From positions 2,040,501 to 2,104,500 of the forward strand of contig NZ_CP025611.1 in the NCBI RefSeq assembly GCF_002868735.1: a DNA stretch of 64,000 nucleotides, given 5' to 3'. This DNA is from Niveispirillum cyanobacteriorum. GTDB taxonomy: Bacteria > Pseudomonadota > Alphaproteobacteria > Azospirillales > Azospirillaceae. The translations under genes and the position numbers were made by a program. Shown one piece after another: positions 25,697-32,834 of this stretch (position 1 is the stretch's first letter; each line of letters starts with the position of its first letter). A model generated the notes under the pieces. It made no database searches, was not told the origin of the DNA, and saw only the letters and a program-made list of their open reading frames with translations.

Positions 25697-26914
25697 ATGG
25701 CCATCTCCTACCCCGGTTTTTCCTTCGACATCACGCACCGTGACCCGGCGGGCAGCAAGGCGCGCATTGGCACGCTGTCCACGCCGCATGGTGCCATCCA
25801 GACGCCGAATTTCATTTTCTGCGGTACCAAGGCGGCCATCAAGGGGCTGACGACGGAGCAGATGCGCGACGAGAAGACCGACATCATCCTGGCCAATACC
25901 TATCATCTGATGATCCAGCCGGGCGCCGATCTGGTGGCCAAGCTGGGTGGGCTTCATAAGATGATGAACTGGCATGGGCCGATGCTGACCGACAGTGGCG
26001 GGTATCAGATTTTTGCCATGGGCCATGGGTCGGTGGCGGATGAGGTGAAGGGGCGGCGGACCACGACGCGCGAGAAGACCCTGTTGAAGATCACCGAGGA
26101 GGGGGCGACCTTCCGCTCCTATACCAACGGGGAAAAGCTGTTCCTGACGCCGGAAAAGTCGATTGATATTCAGCGCAAGCTGGGCCCCGATTTCGTGGTG
26201 CAGCTGGATGAATGCACGCCCTTCCATGTGGACCGGAAATATACCGCCCGGTCGATGAAGATGTCCCACCGCTGGGGCGACCGGTCGCTGACCGCGTTCA
26301 AGGAATTTGGCGGCATCTCGGCCAACGGCCTGCCCCAGGCCATGTATGGCATTGTCCAGGGCGGGGTCTATCCGGACCTGCGCAAGGAGAGTGCGGAGAT
26401 CGTCGCGAACCAGGATTTCTTTGCCACCGCCGTCGGCGGCTGTCTGGGGGCCACGCGCGAACAGATGCATGATGTGGTGGGCATGGCCATGGCGCATGTT
26501 CACCCCACCCGGCCTGTCCATCTTCTGGGCATTGGCGGCATTGTCGATATTTTTGAGGGCGTGGCGCTCGGCATCGACACGTTCGACTGTGTCAGTCCGA
26601 CGCGAATCGCCCGCCATGGCTGGGCCCTGGCACCGGGCGTGAAGGGCGAGCGGTTGAACATGCGCAATGCGCGGTTCAAGGATGATGACACCCCCATCGA
26701 TGCCGAATGCGGCTGTTACGCCTGCCGCACGGCCAGCCGTGGCTATATCCACCACCTGCTGAAGGCGGAGGAGATGCTGGGCATGCAGCTGCTGACCATG
26801 CACAATGTCCACACCATGAACCGACTGATGCGTGATATCCGTGCGGCCATCATCACCGGCACCCTGGCCGAGGCGCGGCGCAAATGGGTGTGGCAGGCGG
26901 GGGACAGTGAATGA
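25697..26914 (+). CDS. tgt: tRNA-guanine transglycosylase (divergent, chlamydial-like)
   Basis: A 405-residue enzyme that swaps guanine 34 of GUN-anticodon tRNAs for a queuosine precursor or queuine. Asp99 in DSGGYQ and the nucleophile Asp297 in GIDTFDC are present, as is the zinc site Cys338, Cys340, Cys343 and His369. The base-recognition loop is unusual: residues 247-253 read GGCLGAT, one residue shorter than the E. coli-type GGLAVGE. Several segments (SYTNGEKLFLTPE, FHVDRKYTARSM, RPVHLLGIG, PTRIARHG) recall the queuine-using Chlamydia enzyme as I remember it. No queA, queG or queC-F gene is nearby, but a YhhQ transporter is. The stop overlaps the next gene by 4 bases (ATGA). Confidence 0.95.
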   Translation: MAISYPGFSFDITHRDPAGSKARIGTLSTPHGAIQTPNFIFCGTKAAIKGLTTEQMRDEKTDIILANTYHLMIQPGADLVAKLGGLHKMMNWHGPMLTDSGGYQIFAMGHGSVADEVKGRRTTTREKTLLKITEEGATFRSYTNGEKLFLTPEKSIDIQRKLGPDFVVQLDECTPFHVDRKYTARSMKMSHRWGDRSLTAFKEFGGISANGLPQAMYGIVQGGVYPDLRKESAEIVANQDFFATAVGGCLGATREQMHDVVGMAMAHVHPTRPVHLLGIGGIVDIFEGVALGIDTFDCVSPTRIARHGWALAPGVKGERLNMRNARFKDDDTPIDAECGCYACRTASRGYIHHLLKAEEMLGMQLLTMHNVHTMNRLMRDIRAAIITGTLAEARRKWVWQAGDSE

Positions 26915-27807
26915 CCCCGCCTGCCAGCGGCAGCAGCGCATCCGCCATCGTCGCCGGCCTGTCCGGCGTGGTGGATGAACATCTGCGCTGGCTGACGCAA
27001 TGGCACAAGGCGGCCCTGTTCACCCGCGACAGCGGCCTGACGGGACCGGACGCAGCACCGGAGCCCAAGGGCTTCGCCGCCTGGGTGGCGCGGGTGAAGC
27101 GCGGCAGCGTGGCCCATCAACCGGCCTTTGACCGGCTGGTGCAACTGCATGATCAGTTACACCGCATGGGCCGCCTGACCCTGATGCGCGCGGCAGAGGG
27201 GGATGCGCCCGATTACGCCACCTATAAGGCTGTGCTGGAGAAGTTTGATGAGTTCATTCAGCAATGCCGGCGCATCGAACGCGCCCTCTCTGTCGCTGGC
27301 AGCGGCATCGACCCGCTAACGGGCCTGCGCAACCGCACCGGTCTGGCCGATGAGGTATCACGCGAGTTGGCACGCTTTGCCCGCACCGGGCAGCCCTTCT
27401 GCGTGGCGCTGTGCGATCTGGACAAGTTTAAATCGGTCAACGACACCTACGGGCATGAGGCGGGCGACCGCGTGCTGGTGGCTGCTGCCGGCTGCCTGAC
27501 GCGTGGTATCCGGGCGATTGACGAGGCCTTCCGCATGGGGGGCGAGGAAATCCTGATCCTGCTGAAGGAAACCCATCTGGCCGAGGCACTGCTGGTGCTG
27601 GAACGACTGCGCGCCGATCTGGCTGACACGCCGGTACAGCTGGCCGATGGGCAGGTACTGCACGTCACGGCCAGCTTTGGTGCCGCAGAGGTGACGGGGG
27701 AGATCAGCGTCGACGCCCTGGTCGACCGGGCCGATCAGGCGCTGTATGCCGCCAAACATGGTGGGCGCAACCGGGTGGAGGCGTGGCGCGAACCGGCCAC
27801 GCCCTGA
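26911..27807 (+). CDS. Diguanylate cyclase with degenerate CZB-like sensor domain (DgcZ-like)
   Basis: A 298-residue GGDEF protein. The catalytic motif is GGEEI at residues 210-214 (Ile in place of the usual Phe), and an inhibitory-site RAID (201-204) sits exactly five residues before it, so an active, product-inhibited cyclase making c-di-GMP is likely. The N-terminal 115 residues resemble the zinc-binding CZB domain of DgcZ: His24 and the pair His80/His84 are present, but the conserved cysteine is missing (GFAAW around residues 54-58). Its metal response may therefore differ. It overlaps the tgt stop by 4 bases, so the two are co-translated, an unusual pairing. Confidence 0.9.
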   Translation: MTPPASGSSASAIVAGLSGVVDEHLRWLTQWHKAALFTRDSGLTGPDAAPEPKGFAAWVARVKRGSVAHQPAFDRLVQLHDQLHRMGRLTLMRAAEGDAPDYATYKAVLEKFDEFIQQCRRIERALSVAGSGIDPLTGLRNRTGLADEVSRELARFARTGQPFCVALCDLDKFKSVNDTYGHEAGDRVLVAAAGCLTRGIRAIDEAFRMGGEEILILLKETHLAEALLVLERLRADLADTPVQLADGQVLHVTASFGAAEVTGEISVDALVDRADQALYAAKHGGRNRVEAWREPATP

Positions 27808-27814
27808 GGCCCTT

Positions 27815-27960
27815 ATACCAGTTCCCGGTGACCGCAACCGATCACCGGGCCTCAGTCGCCGGCGCCCACATCCGTGGGCTTGGCTACGCGCCACGTGGCG
27901 CGCGGCGGCAGTCGCCGCCGAACCAGATCCCGGTGAGTTCAAATCACCGGGATCTGGTAT
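27815..27960. repeat. Compound palindromic (BIME-like) element
   Basis: A 146-base block made almost wholly of inverted repeats. Outer arms of 17 bases (27815-27831 and 27944-27960) match with one mismatch. Within it lie CCCGGTGA/TCACCGGG (27824-27831/27842-27849), GCCCAC/GTGGGC (27864-27869/27874-27879), the palindrome GCGCCACGTGGCGC (27888-27901) and CGGCGGC/GCCGCCG (27903-27909/27914-27920). A perfect 15-bp hairpin follows (27922-27936/27944-27958). It separates two convergent genes and may act as their terminator, or be a REP/MITE-type repeat. Confidence 0.65.
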
Positions 27961-28538
27961 TACTGCAACACGATCACCGGGAACATGTTCGCGCGGATGG
28001 ACTTGTCCAGTTCCACATCCAGGTCGCCGGCAAGATCGCGGACCAGATCGGTCATGGTCTTTTCCCGCTGCGCCAGGGTCACATCCTCGGCCACGGTCGT
28101 GGAGCGGGCGACGGCACCAGACACGCTGCCGGTGAAGCCGCGCGAGGTGCCCTCGACCACGATATCGACCTGCAATTTGCCTTCATATTTCTGCGACTGG
28201 TCCTTGGTGAACCAACCCTTGATGCCCTTAGTTCGCTCCAGATCAATCTCCTTGACCGAGGCGTCCTTGATGATGACGCGGGCCTTGCCCTGCGGCCCAC
28301 CGGCCTTCAGACGGGTGGAGGCCCAGAGGCGAACCGCATCCGACGGGGTCAGCGGCAATTGATGGTCGATATTGGGCGGGGCCATGGGGGCCGCATAGGC
28401 GCTTTCCACCTCAATGCTGGCCACATCCAGCACGATCGGCTCCCGCCCCGAGAAATCCACGATGGATTGGGCGGCAACAGGCATGGCGGACAGCAGCGGG
28501 GCGGCCAGGGCGAGCGTCAGCAGCGAACGGCGCAGCAT
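27960..28538 (-). CDS. Exported protein of unknown function
   Basis: A 192-residue protein with a clean signal peptide (MLRRSLLTLALAAPLLSAMPVAAQ). The mature part has a predicted mixed alpha/beta domain: a strand pair RVIIKDASVKEIDL, then GWFTKDQSQKYEGKLQVDIVVEGT, and a C-terminal helix (AQREKTMTDLVRDLAGDLDVELDKSI). It has no cysteines or recognised catalytic motif. Similar proteins occur in Rhodospirillales without assigned role; I cannot name the family. Its stop lies at the edge of the palindromic element. Confidence 0.82.
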   Translation of the reverse strand: MLRRSLLTLALAAPLLSAMPVAAQSIVDFSGREPIVLDVASIEVESAYAAPMAPPNIDHQLPLTPSDAVRLWASTRLKAGGPQGKARVIIKDASVKEIDLERTKGIKGWFTKDQSQKYEGKLQVDIVVEGTSRGFTGSVSGAVARSTTVAEDVTLAQREKTMTDLVRDLAGDLDVELDKSIRANMFPVIVLQ

Positions 28539-28670
28539 GGTGGGGTCCTGTTTTTGGTTTCAGACGGCGCGAAAAGACAGCATGCCTGTGCGCCATGGCG
28601 GTTTCATGGCGCGCATCCTGCCTTTGTGTTGGGCAGCGGGCAAGTGTGCAGCGCCGAAGGTGGGGGCGGA

Positions 28671-29099
28671 TCAGGCCAGCGCGTCGATGGCGCTGCGTTC
28701 CAGCTCATCCTGGGCGCGGATGGTGGCCAAATTAGCCTGGAAGGCGCGGAGCGAGGAAATCTGGTCAACCCGTTCCGTTACTGGATCGACATTGGGAGCA
28801 GCCACCAGCCCCTGCTCGTTCGCATCCGTGCTGTCGGGTTGATATTCGGGGATATAGGCCGGTGTCGTGGGCCGGGCCACCACGCGCGTCCCCTGCCCCT
28901 GGCCATTGGGACCTGTCACCGCCGTCTGGCTGAGGTTTTGCGGCTGAAAGGCCTCGGTCTGGCCGGGTTGCACCGTACCGTCCGCCGCCGGGATGGCCCC
29001 CGTGCTGCGCTGGTTGGCGACGTTGTTGGCGCTGTTGGCGAGACGCTGCGTCTGGGCCAGCGCGCCGGACAGGGCCGTACCGATGCTGCTGATGGACAT
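28671..29099 (-). CDS. FlgC-like flagellar rod family protein, orphan
   Basis: A 142-residue protein built like a flagellar axial protein. The N-terminus (MSISSIGTALSGALAQTQRLANSANNVANQ) matches the rod/hook family helix with its NxANxxT-like element. The C-terminus (SLRAFQANLATIRAQDELERSAIDAL) is the matching coiled-coil helix. The middle region is short and rich in Gln, Thr and Pro. FlgC is the closest named relative, but no other flagellar gene is in the window and the protein lacks much of the FlgC core. It may be a paralogue or assembly accessory rather than the true proximal rod protein. Confidence 0.72.
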   Translation of the reverse strand: MSISSIGTALSGALAQTQRLANSANNVANQRSTGAIPAADGTVQPGQTEAFQPQNLSQTAVTGPNGQGQGTRVVARPTTPAYIPEYQPDSTDANEQGLVAAPNVDPVTERVDQISSLRAFQANLATIRAQDELERSAIDALA

Positions 29100-29186
29100 G
29101 ATTGCACCTTTCTCCCACGCCCCAATCTTCGCGCCGAACGCCCTGGCGGGCAAGAGGGGGGAAAGCATAGGTTCCCCAAAAAGCAA

Positions 29187-29216
29187 CGGCCGGCCCCCTT
29201 TGACAGGGACCGGCCG
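29187..29216 (-). terminator. Intrinsic terminator for the TorF porin gene
   Basis: A stem of about 11 bp (CGGCCGG-type arms at 29187-29197 and 29206-29216, one mismatch) is followed on the reverse strand by GTTGCTTTTTGG. It lies 50 bases past the porin stop codon. Confidence 0.75.
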
Positions 29217-29264
29217 CACCTGGACCACTTGGGATTGATCAGGCGGGATAAGGCCCGCCCTTTA

Positions 29265-29963
29265 TCAGAACGCGTAGGTCAGGGTCGCGACGAAACGGCC
29301 GTCGCCCAGCGGAGCGGCGCCCTTCACGTCGGTGTCGGTGTACTTCAGGTCCAGCACGAACGGCTCGAACTTCACGGCCACGCCGGCGGTGTAGTCCTGG
29401 TAGTCGGTGCCGTTGTCCAGCTCGTTGAAGCCGATGGCGCCATAGACGGACACGGTTTCGGTGACGGCGACCGAAGCCCCGCCGGCGAAGTACCAGGCGT
29501 CGCCACCGGCAGCACCGAAGAATTCCGGCGAGTAATAGGCCTTACCGGTCAGCGTGACCTTGTCGATGGCGTAGGCCAGATCCAGGCCAGCCTCGAAATA
29601 GTCGAACTCGGCGGAGCCGTCGGCACCCGGATAGGTGTAGTAGTAGCCGCCGACCGTGTAGGTCAGGTTATCGACGCTGTTGGTGTAACCGGCGATCAGG
29701 TCAACCTCGATATCGGCGTCGGAGCCCAGATCGACGTTCGAGCCCCAGGCGGACACGAAGAAGCCGCTCTCGTGGCTGGCGGTCAGGCCAGCCTGGAAAG
29801 CCGGGTCGCTGTCGGTCTGGCTGTAACCGCGGAACACATAGTCGCTGGTGATAGCGGCCGTGCCGGAGAAGGTGAACGGGGCGTCTTCAGCCTGCGCGGC
29901 AGCAGCGCCGCCCAGCATGGCGAGGGCGATCGCGGTGGAGGCGAGGAACTTGGAGAAACGCAT
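29265..29963 (-). CDS. TorF family putative outer-membrane porin
   Basis: A 232-residue exported protein with a standard signal peptide (ALAMLGGAAAAQA). The mature sequence alternates polar and aromatic residues as in an outer-membrane beta-barrel and ends in Phe (LTYAF), the typical barrel-assembly signal. The motif TSDYVFRGYSQTDSDPAFQ near the start and SAWGSNVD are the signatures of the TorF/TIGR02001 family. Substrate unknown; the family is probably a small-molecule channel. The start at 29963 follows AGGAG. It has its own terminator and a 280-base upstream region. Confidence 0.9.
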   Translation of the reverse strand: MRFSKFLASTAIALAMLGGAAAAQAEDAPFTFSGTAAITSDYVFRGYSQTDSDPAFQAGLTASHESGFFVSAWGSNVDLGSDADIEVDLIAGYTNSVDNLTYTVGGYYYTYPGADGSAEFDYFEAGLDLAYAIDKVTLTGKAYYSPEFFGAAGGDAWYFAGGASVAVTETVSVYGAIGFNELDNGTDYQDYTAGVAVKFEPFVLDLKYTDTDVKGAAPLGDGRFVATLTYAF

Positions 29964-30189
29964 GAACCACTCCTTATGAGGCATTTATGGTTGGGTCCCT
30001 GCCCCCTTCAGCAAATCTGATGCCAGAAGGAGGTGGGCGGTGATTTCACGCAGATTATGGGAGTTTCCAGCCGGATCGCCTAGAAGCAGTGCATGCTGCT
30101 GTGCAACATTACCCAGAGGTGTTGCAAAAAAAATACGCAGTGGCTCGAATGGTGCACAAAATTCCATCAACTGGCCACAAAAATGCCAC

Positions 30190-30212
30190 AAGCCGCCCTT
30201 GCGGGGCGGCTT
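30190..30212 (-). terminator. Intrinsic terminator of the ornithine decarboxylase gene
   Basis: A perfect 9-bp stem (AAGCCGCCC at 30190-30198 with 30204-30212) and a 5-base loop are followed on the reverse strand by GTGGCATTTTTGT. Confidence 0.78.
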
Positions 30213-30249
30213 GCGTCAGGAACTCTACCCGGTTTGAGCGGGGGAAAGA

Positions 30250-31377
30250 TCAGATGTAGTAAGCCTTCAGCGGCGAGAAGCCGTTGAAATTCACCGCCGA
30301 ATAGGTGGTGGTGTAGGCACCGGTCGCCATGATCGTCACCTTGTCGCCGATCTTCAGCGAGGTCGGCAGACGATATTCCGCCTTTTCATACAGCACATCG
30401 GCGCTGTCGCAGGTGGGGCCGGCCAGGATCACGGCTTCGGCGGGGCCGTCGCGGTCGGTCTGGATCGGGTACTGGATGGCCTCGTCCATGGTCTCGGCCA
30501 GGCCACCAAACTTGCCGATATCCAGATAGACCCAGCGCTTGTCGTCGTTAGCGGACTTGCGGGAGATCAGCACCACCTCCGACTGGATGATGCCGGCATT
30601 GCCCACCATGCCACGGCCCGGCTCGATGATGGTTTCGGGCAGGCGGTTGCCGAAATGACGGCGCAGGCTGTCATTGATCGCCTCGCCATAGGCCTGGCTG
30701 GTCGGCACGTCCTTCAGGTAACGGGTGGGGAAACCGCCACCCATATTGACCATGGACAGGATTACGCCCTGTTCCTCGCAAGCCCGGAAGATGGTGCCCG
30801 CCGTGGCCAGCGCGATGTCCCACTGCTTCAGGTCGCGCTGCTGGCTGCCGACATGGAACGACACGCCATAGGGGCGGACATTCATACCTGCGGCCTGGAT
30901 CAGCAGGTCGCGGGCCATCTCCGGCTCACACCCGAACTTGCGCGACAGCGGCCAGTCAGCCCCCTCACCCGAGGTCAGGATGCGGCAGAAAACGCGGGAG
31001 CCCGGCGCATGTTCGGCGATCTTCTCCAGTTCTTCGATGCTGTCGAAGGCGAAAAGATCGATGCCCAGTTCATGGGCGATACGAATGTCACCGGCCTTCT
31101 TGATGGTATTGCCGAACGAGATGCGGTCCGGCGTGGCGCCGGCTTCCAGGCAATACTGGATTTCCGGGACGGACGCGGTGTCGAAGCAGGAACCGCTCTC
31201 CACCAGCAGACGCAGAATCTCCGGCGCCGGGTTGGCCTTCACCGCGTAGAAGATGCGGCTGTCGGGCATGGCCGTCGCCAGCTTGCCGTAATTGTCGGCG
31301 ACGACATCCAGGTCTACGACCAGGCACGGGGTGGAGGGGGTCTGTTCAGCGAAGAATCGGGCGATCTTCTCGGTCAT
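30250..31377 (-). CDS. Ornithine/lysine decarboxylase, PLP fold type III
   Basis: A 375-residue decarboxylase of the eukaryotic-like ornithine decarboxylase family (alanine-racemase fold plus beta domain). The PLP lysine is about residue 47 in FYAVKANP. Other landmarks are FGNTIKKAGDI, SFHVGSQQ, NMGGGFPTRY, EPGRGMVGNAG for phosphate binding, and the catalytic cysteine in GPTCDSADVLYE. It makes putrescine from ornithine and possibly cadaverine from lysine. The ATG at 31377 is better spaced from GGAG than the one just before it. It is preceded by a 370-base leader with a small peptide gene, so expression is probably controlled after initiation. Confidence 0.94.
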   Translation of the reverse strand: MTEKIARFFAEQTPSTPCLVVDLDVVADNYGKLATAMPDSRIFYAVKANPAPEILRLLVESGSCFDTASVPEIQYCLEAGATPDRISFGNTIKKAGDIRIAHELGIDLFAFDSIEELEKIAEHAPGSRVFCRILTSGEGADWPLSRKFGCEPEMARDLLIQAAGMNVRPYGVSFHVGSQQRDLKQWDIALATAGTIFRACEEQGVILSMVNMGGGFPTRYLKDVPTSQAYGEAINDSLRRHFGNRLPETIIEPGRGMVGNAGIIQSEVVLISRKSANDDKRWVYLDIGKFGGLAETMDEAIQYPIQTDRDGPAEAVILAGPTCDSADVLYEKAEYRLPTSLKIGDKVTIMATGAYTTTYSAVNFNGFSPLKAYYI

Positions 31378-31380
31378 CAT

Positions 31381-31753
31381 GGACTCCGAGGCGGCATGAA
31401 GCGGGGGATGTCAGAGGGTGAAATGGCTTTTGCCGGACCCGATACGGGTCCGGTTCCGCCCAAGCGTGCCGCGAAACGCAGCCGGCCCAGGCGGGTCAGA
31501 TACTGGTCATGACGCCAGGAAGGATCGACGCGCCGATGTCGGACGCGCGAACAGAATGGAATGACACGGAGAGCGCAACCGGCCCCCCGAACACAACAAC
31601 AACCATCGTAGCCTCCAATTCGCCGCCTTGTTTAAGGGACGGACGAGGATACGCGTTACGTCGTTGCATAACCCCACCGGGTTGACGGCTCCGTCCAGTC
31701 TTGAAAATGACCATCGGACGGGTGTGGGGGCCATAGGCACGTGCGCTGCGATG
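31381..31753 (-). ncRNA. Long regulatory leader of the ornithine decarboxylase mRNA (speF-type candidate)
   Basis: A leader of about 370 bases between the predicted start site (near 31753) and the decarboxylase start. It contains a translated-looking 36-codon frame (31496-31606), then a perfect 9-bp hairpin with a 3-base loop (31433-31441 with 31445-31453) just before the coding region. Position and length agree with the speF leader element known upstream of ornithine decarboxylase genes in alphaproteobacteria, but I cannot confirm a match to that model from memory. Confidence 0.5.
31496..31606 (-). CDS. 36-residue leader peptide upstream of ornithine decarboxylase
   Basis: A short frame beginning ATG at 31606 with a near-perfect ribosome site (GGAGG, 5 bases before the ATG) and ending in TGA, 118 bases before the decarboxylase start. 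The peptide begins MVVVVFGGPVALSVSFHSV and ends PGVMTSI; it is hydrophobic with few charges. The strong ribosome site makes translation likely. In gammaproteobacteria the ornithine-sensing leader peptide SpeFL precedes speF; this peptide does not resemble it in sequence, but placement and role may be analogous. It could instead be a small secreted or membrane peptide. Confidence 0.55.
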   Translation of the reverse strand: MVVVVFGGPVALSVSFHSVRASDIGASILPGVMTSI

Positions 31754-31759
31754 TGCGGC

Positions 31760-31788
31760 TATATAGGGCCGAAGCCCCGACGGCGAAA
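31760..31788 (-). promoter_or_regulatory. Candidate promoter of the ornithine decarboxylase transcript
   Basis: On the reverse strand TTTCGC (31788-31783) and TATATA (31765-31760) are separated by exactly 17 bases. This predicts a start near 31753 and the long leader described above. Confidence 0.5.
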
Positions 31789-31827
31789 GCGGTTTTTTGT
31801 TTCGGGATCGTGAAAATGCGCATAGGT

Positions 31828-32050
31828 CGCGTGCCCTGCGCACAAATCACATTTTCGCCACTTTCAGGTCGGACTTTGGTCATGCGGGACTTCCATCTTG
31901 CACCTGGGAATGCTGAGGCGACTTGAGACACCCCGTCTTGGCGGACATTTCCAGGCCCCATATGGAATGTCGGCCCGCACCTGTCGGTCCTGCCCCGGAT
32001 CGGCACCATTTCACGGCCACCGCAAAGCCCCCCGCGGTGGCCGTTTCTTT
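31828..32050 (+). ncRNA. Candidate rod-shaped structured RNA with intrinsic terminator
   Basis: The 740 bases between ornithine decarboxylase and ccmA hold no other gene on the forward strand, yet a strong forward terminator lies here (32013-32050). Upstream of it, nested pairings make a long rod: 31884-31888 with 31974-31978, 31891-31896 with 31962-31967, 31903-31912 with 31946-31955, and 31925-31929 with 31935-31939. A weak promoter-like TTGTTT (31797-31802) with a -10 near 31820 precedes it. The rod shape recalls 6S RNA, but I see no decisive sequence match. Confidence 0.38.
32013..32050 (+). terminator. Intrinsic terminator upstream of ccmA
   Basis: A perfect 11-bp stem (ACGGCCACCGC at 32013-32023 with 32034-32044) and a 10-base loop are followed by TTTCTTT. 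It faces forward, 70 bases before the ccmA start, although no protein gene on this strand precedes it. Confidence 0.85.
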
Positions 32051-32120
32051 ATCTGGAATCTCTATCTTTCGGCCCGCCCTTTCTGGCATTTTGGCGCCAG
32101 CCAGCCAGGAGCGTTCATTC

Positions 32121-32834
32121 GTGACACAGGGCCAGACCCAATCCGCCGATCCGGGACTCGCCGCCCGCCACCTGACCTGCCTGCGCGGCGAGCGGGTGGT
32201 GTTCGCCGATCTTGACTTCACCCTGTCGCCCGGCGGTGCGTTGATCCTGGTCGGGCCGAACGGCAGCGGCAAATCCAGCCTTTTGCGCCTGCTGGCCGGC
32301 CTATCGCGCCCGTTTTCTGGCGCCTTGACCTGGAATGGCACCGATATCGCCCAGGACCCGGACGCCCACCGCGCGCGTCTGCGCTATGCCGGGCATCAGG
32401 ATGCCGTAAAGCCCACCCTGACCGCGCTTGAGAACCTGTCGGTCTGGGCCGGGCTGGACGGGCTGGACGATCCGGAGGACCGGGCCGGCCGGGCGCTGGC
32501 AGCCCTTGCCATGGATCATGTCGCAGACATGCCTGGCCGGTACCTGTCGGCGGGACAGAAGAAACGCGTCAATCTAGCTCGTCTGGCCCTGGCACCGGCA
32601 CGCACGGCCCCGCTCTGGCTGCTGGATGAACCGGCAACGGCGCTGGACCGCGACTCGATTGACCGTCTCGCCGCCTTAATCGCCGCCCACCGGCGGGCTG
32701 GCGGCATGGTGGTGCTGTCCACGCACAGCGATATGGATGTCGCAGATGCCTCCATGCTGAATCTGGCCGATTTTGGCGCCACCACCGATGATGAAGACGA
32801 AAGCCAGAACGAGGCCGTAGGGGTGCCGGCATGA
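32121..32834 (+). CDS. ccmA: Haem exporter ATP-binding protein CcmA
   Basis: A 237-residue ATPase of the cytochrome c maturation system, which with CcmB and others releases haem-loaded CcmE. Walker A is VGPNGSGKSS near residues 43-52, the signature is YLSAGQKKRVNLARL, and Walker B is WLLDEPATALD. The signature begins LSAGQKKR rather than LSGGQ, which is typical of CcmA. Translation starts at a GTG at 32121 with AGGAG 10 bases upstream. The acidic C-terminus (TDDEDESQNEAVGV) is variable. It overlaps ccmB by 4 bases. The usual ccmC-ccmI genes do not follow. Confidence 0.93.
   Translation: MTQGQTQSADPGLAARHLTCLRGERVVFADLDFTLSPGGALILVGPNGSGKSSLLRLLAGLSRPFSGALTWNGTDIAQDPDAHRARLRYAGHQDAVKPTLTALENLSVWAGLDGLDDPEDRAGRALAALAMDHVADMPGRYLSAGQKKRVNLARLALAPARTAPLWLLDEPATALDRDSIDRLAALIAAHRRAGGMVVLSTHSDMDVADASMLNLADFGATTDDEDESQNEAVGVPA

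Noticed and set aside
31507-31740. A 77-residue reverse-strand frame overlapping the decarboxylase leader.
   Set aside because: It overlaps the 36-codon frame in another phase, lacks a ribosome site and has no recognisable pattern.
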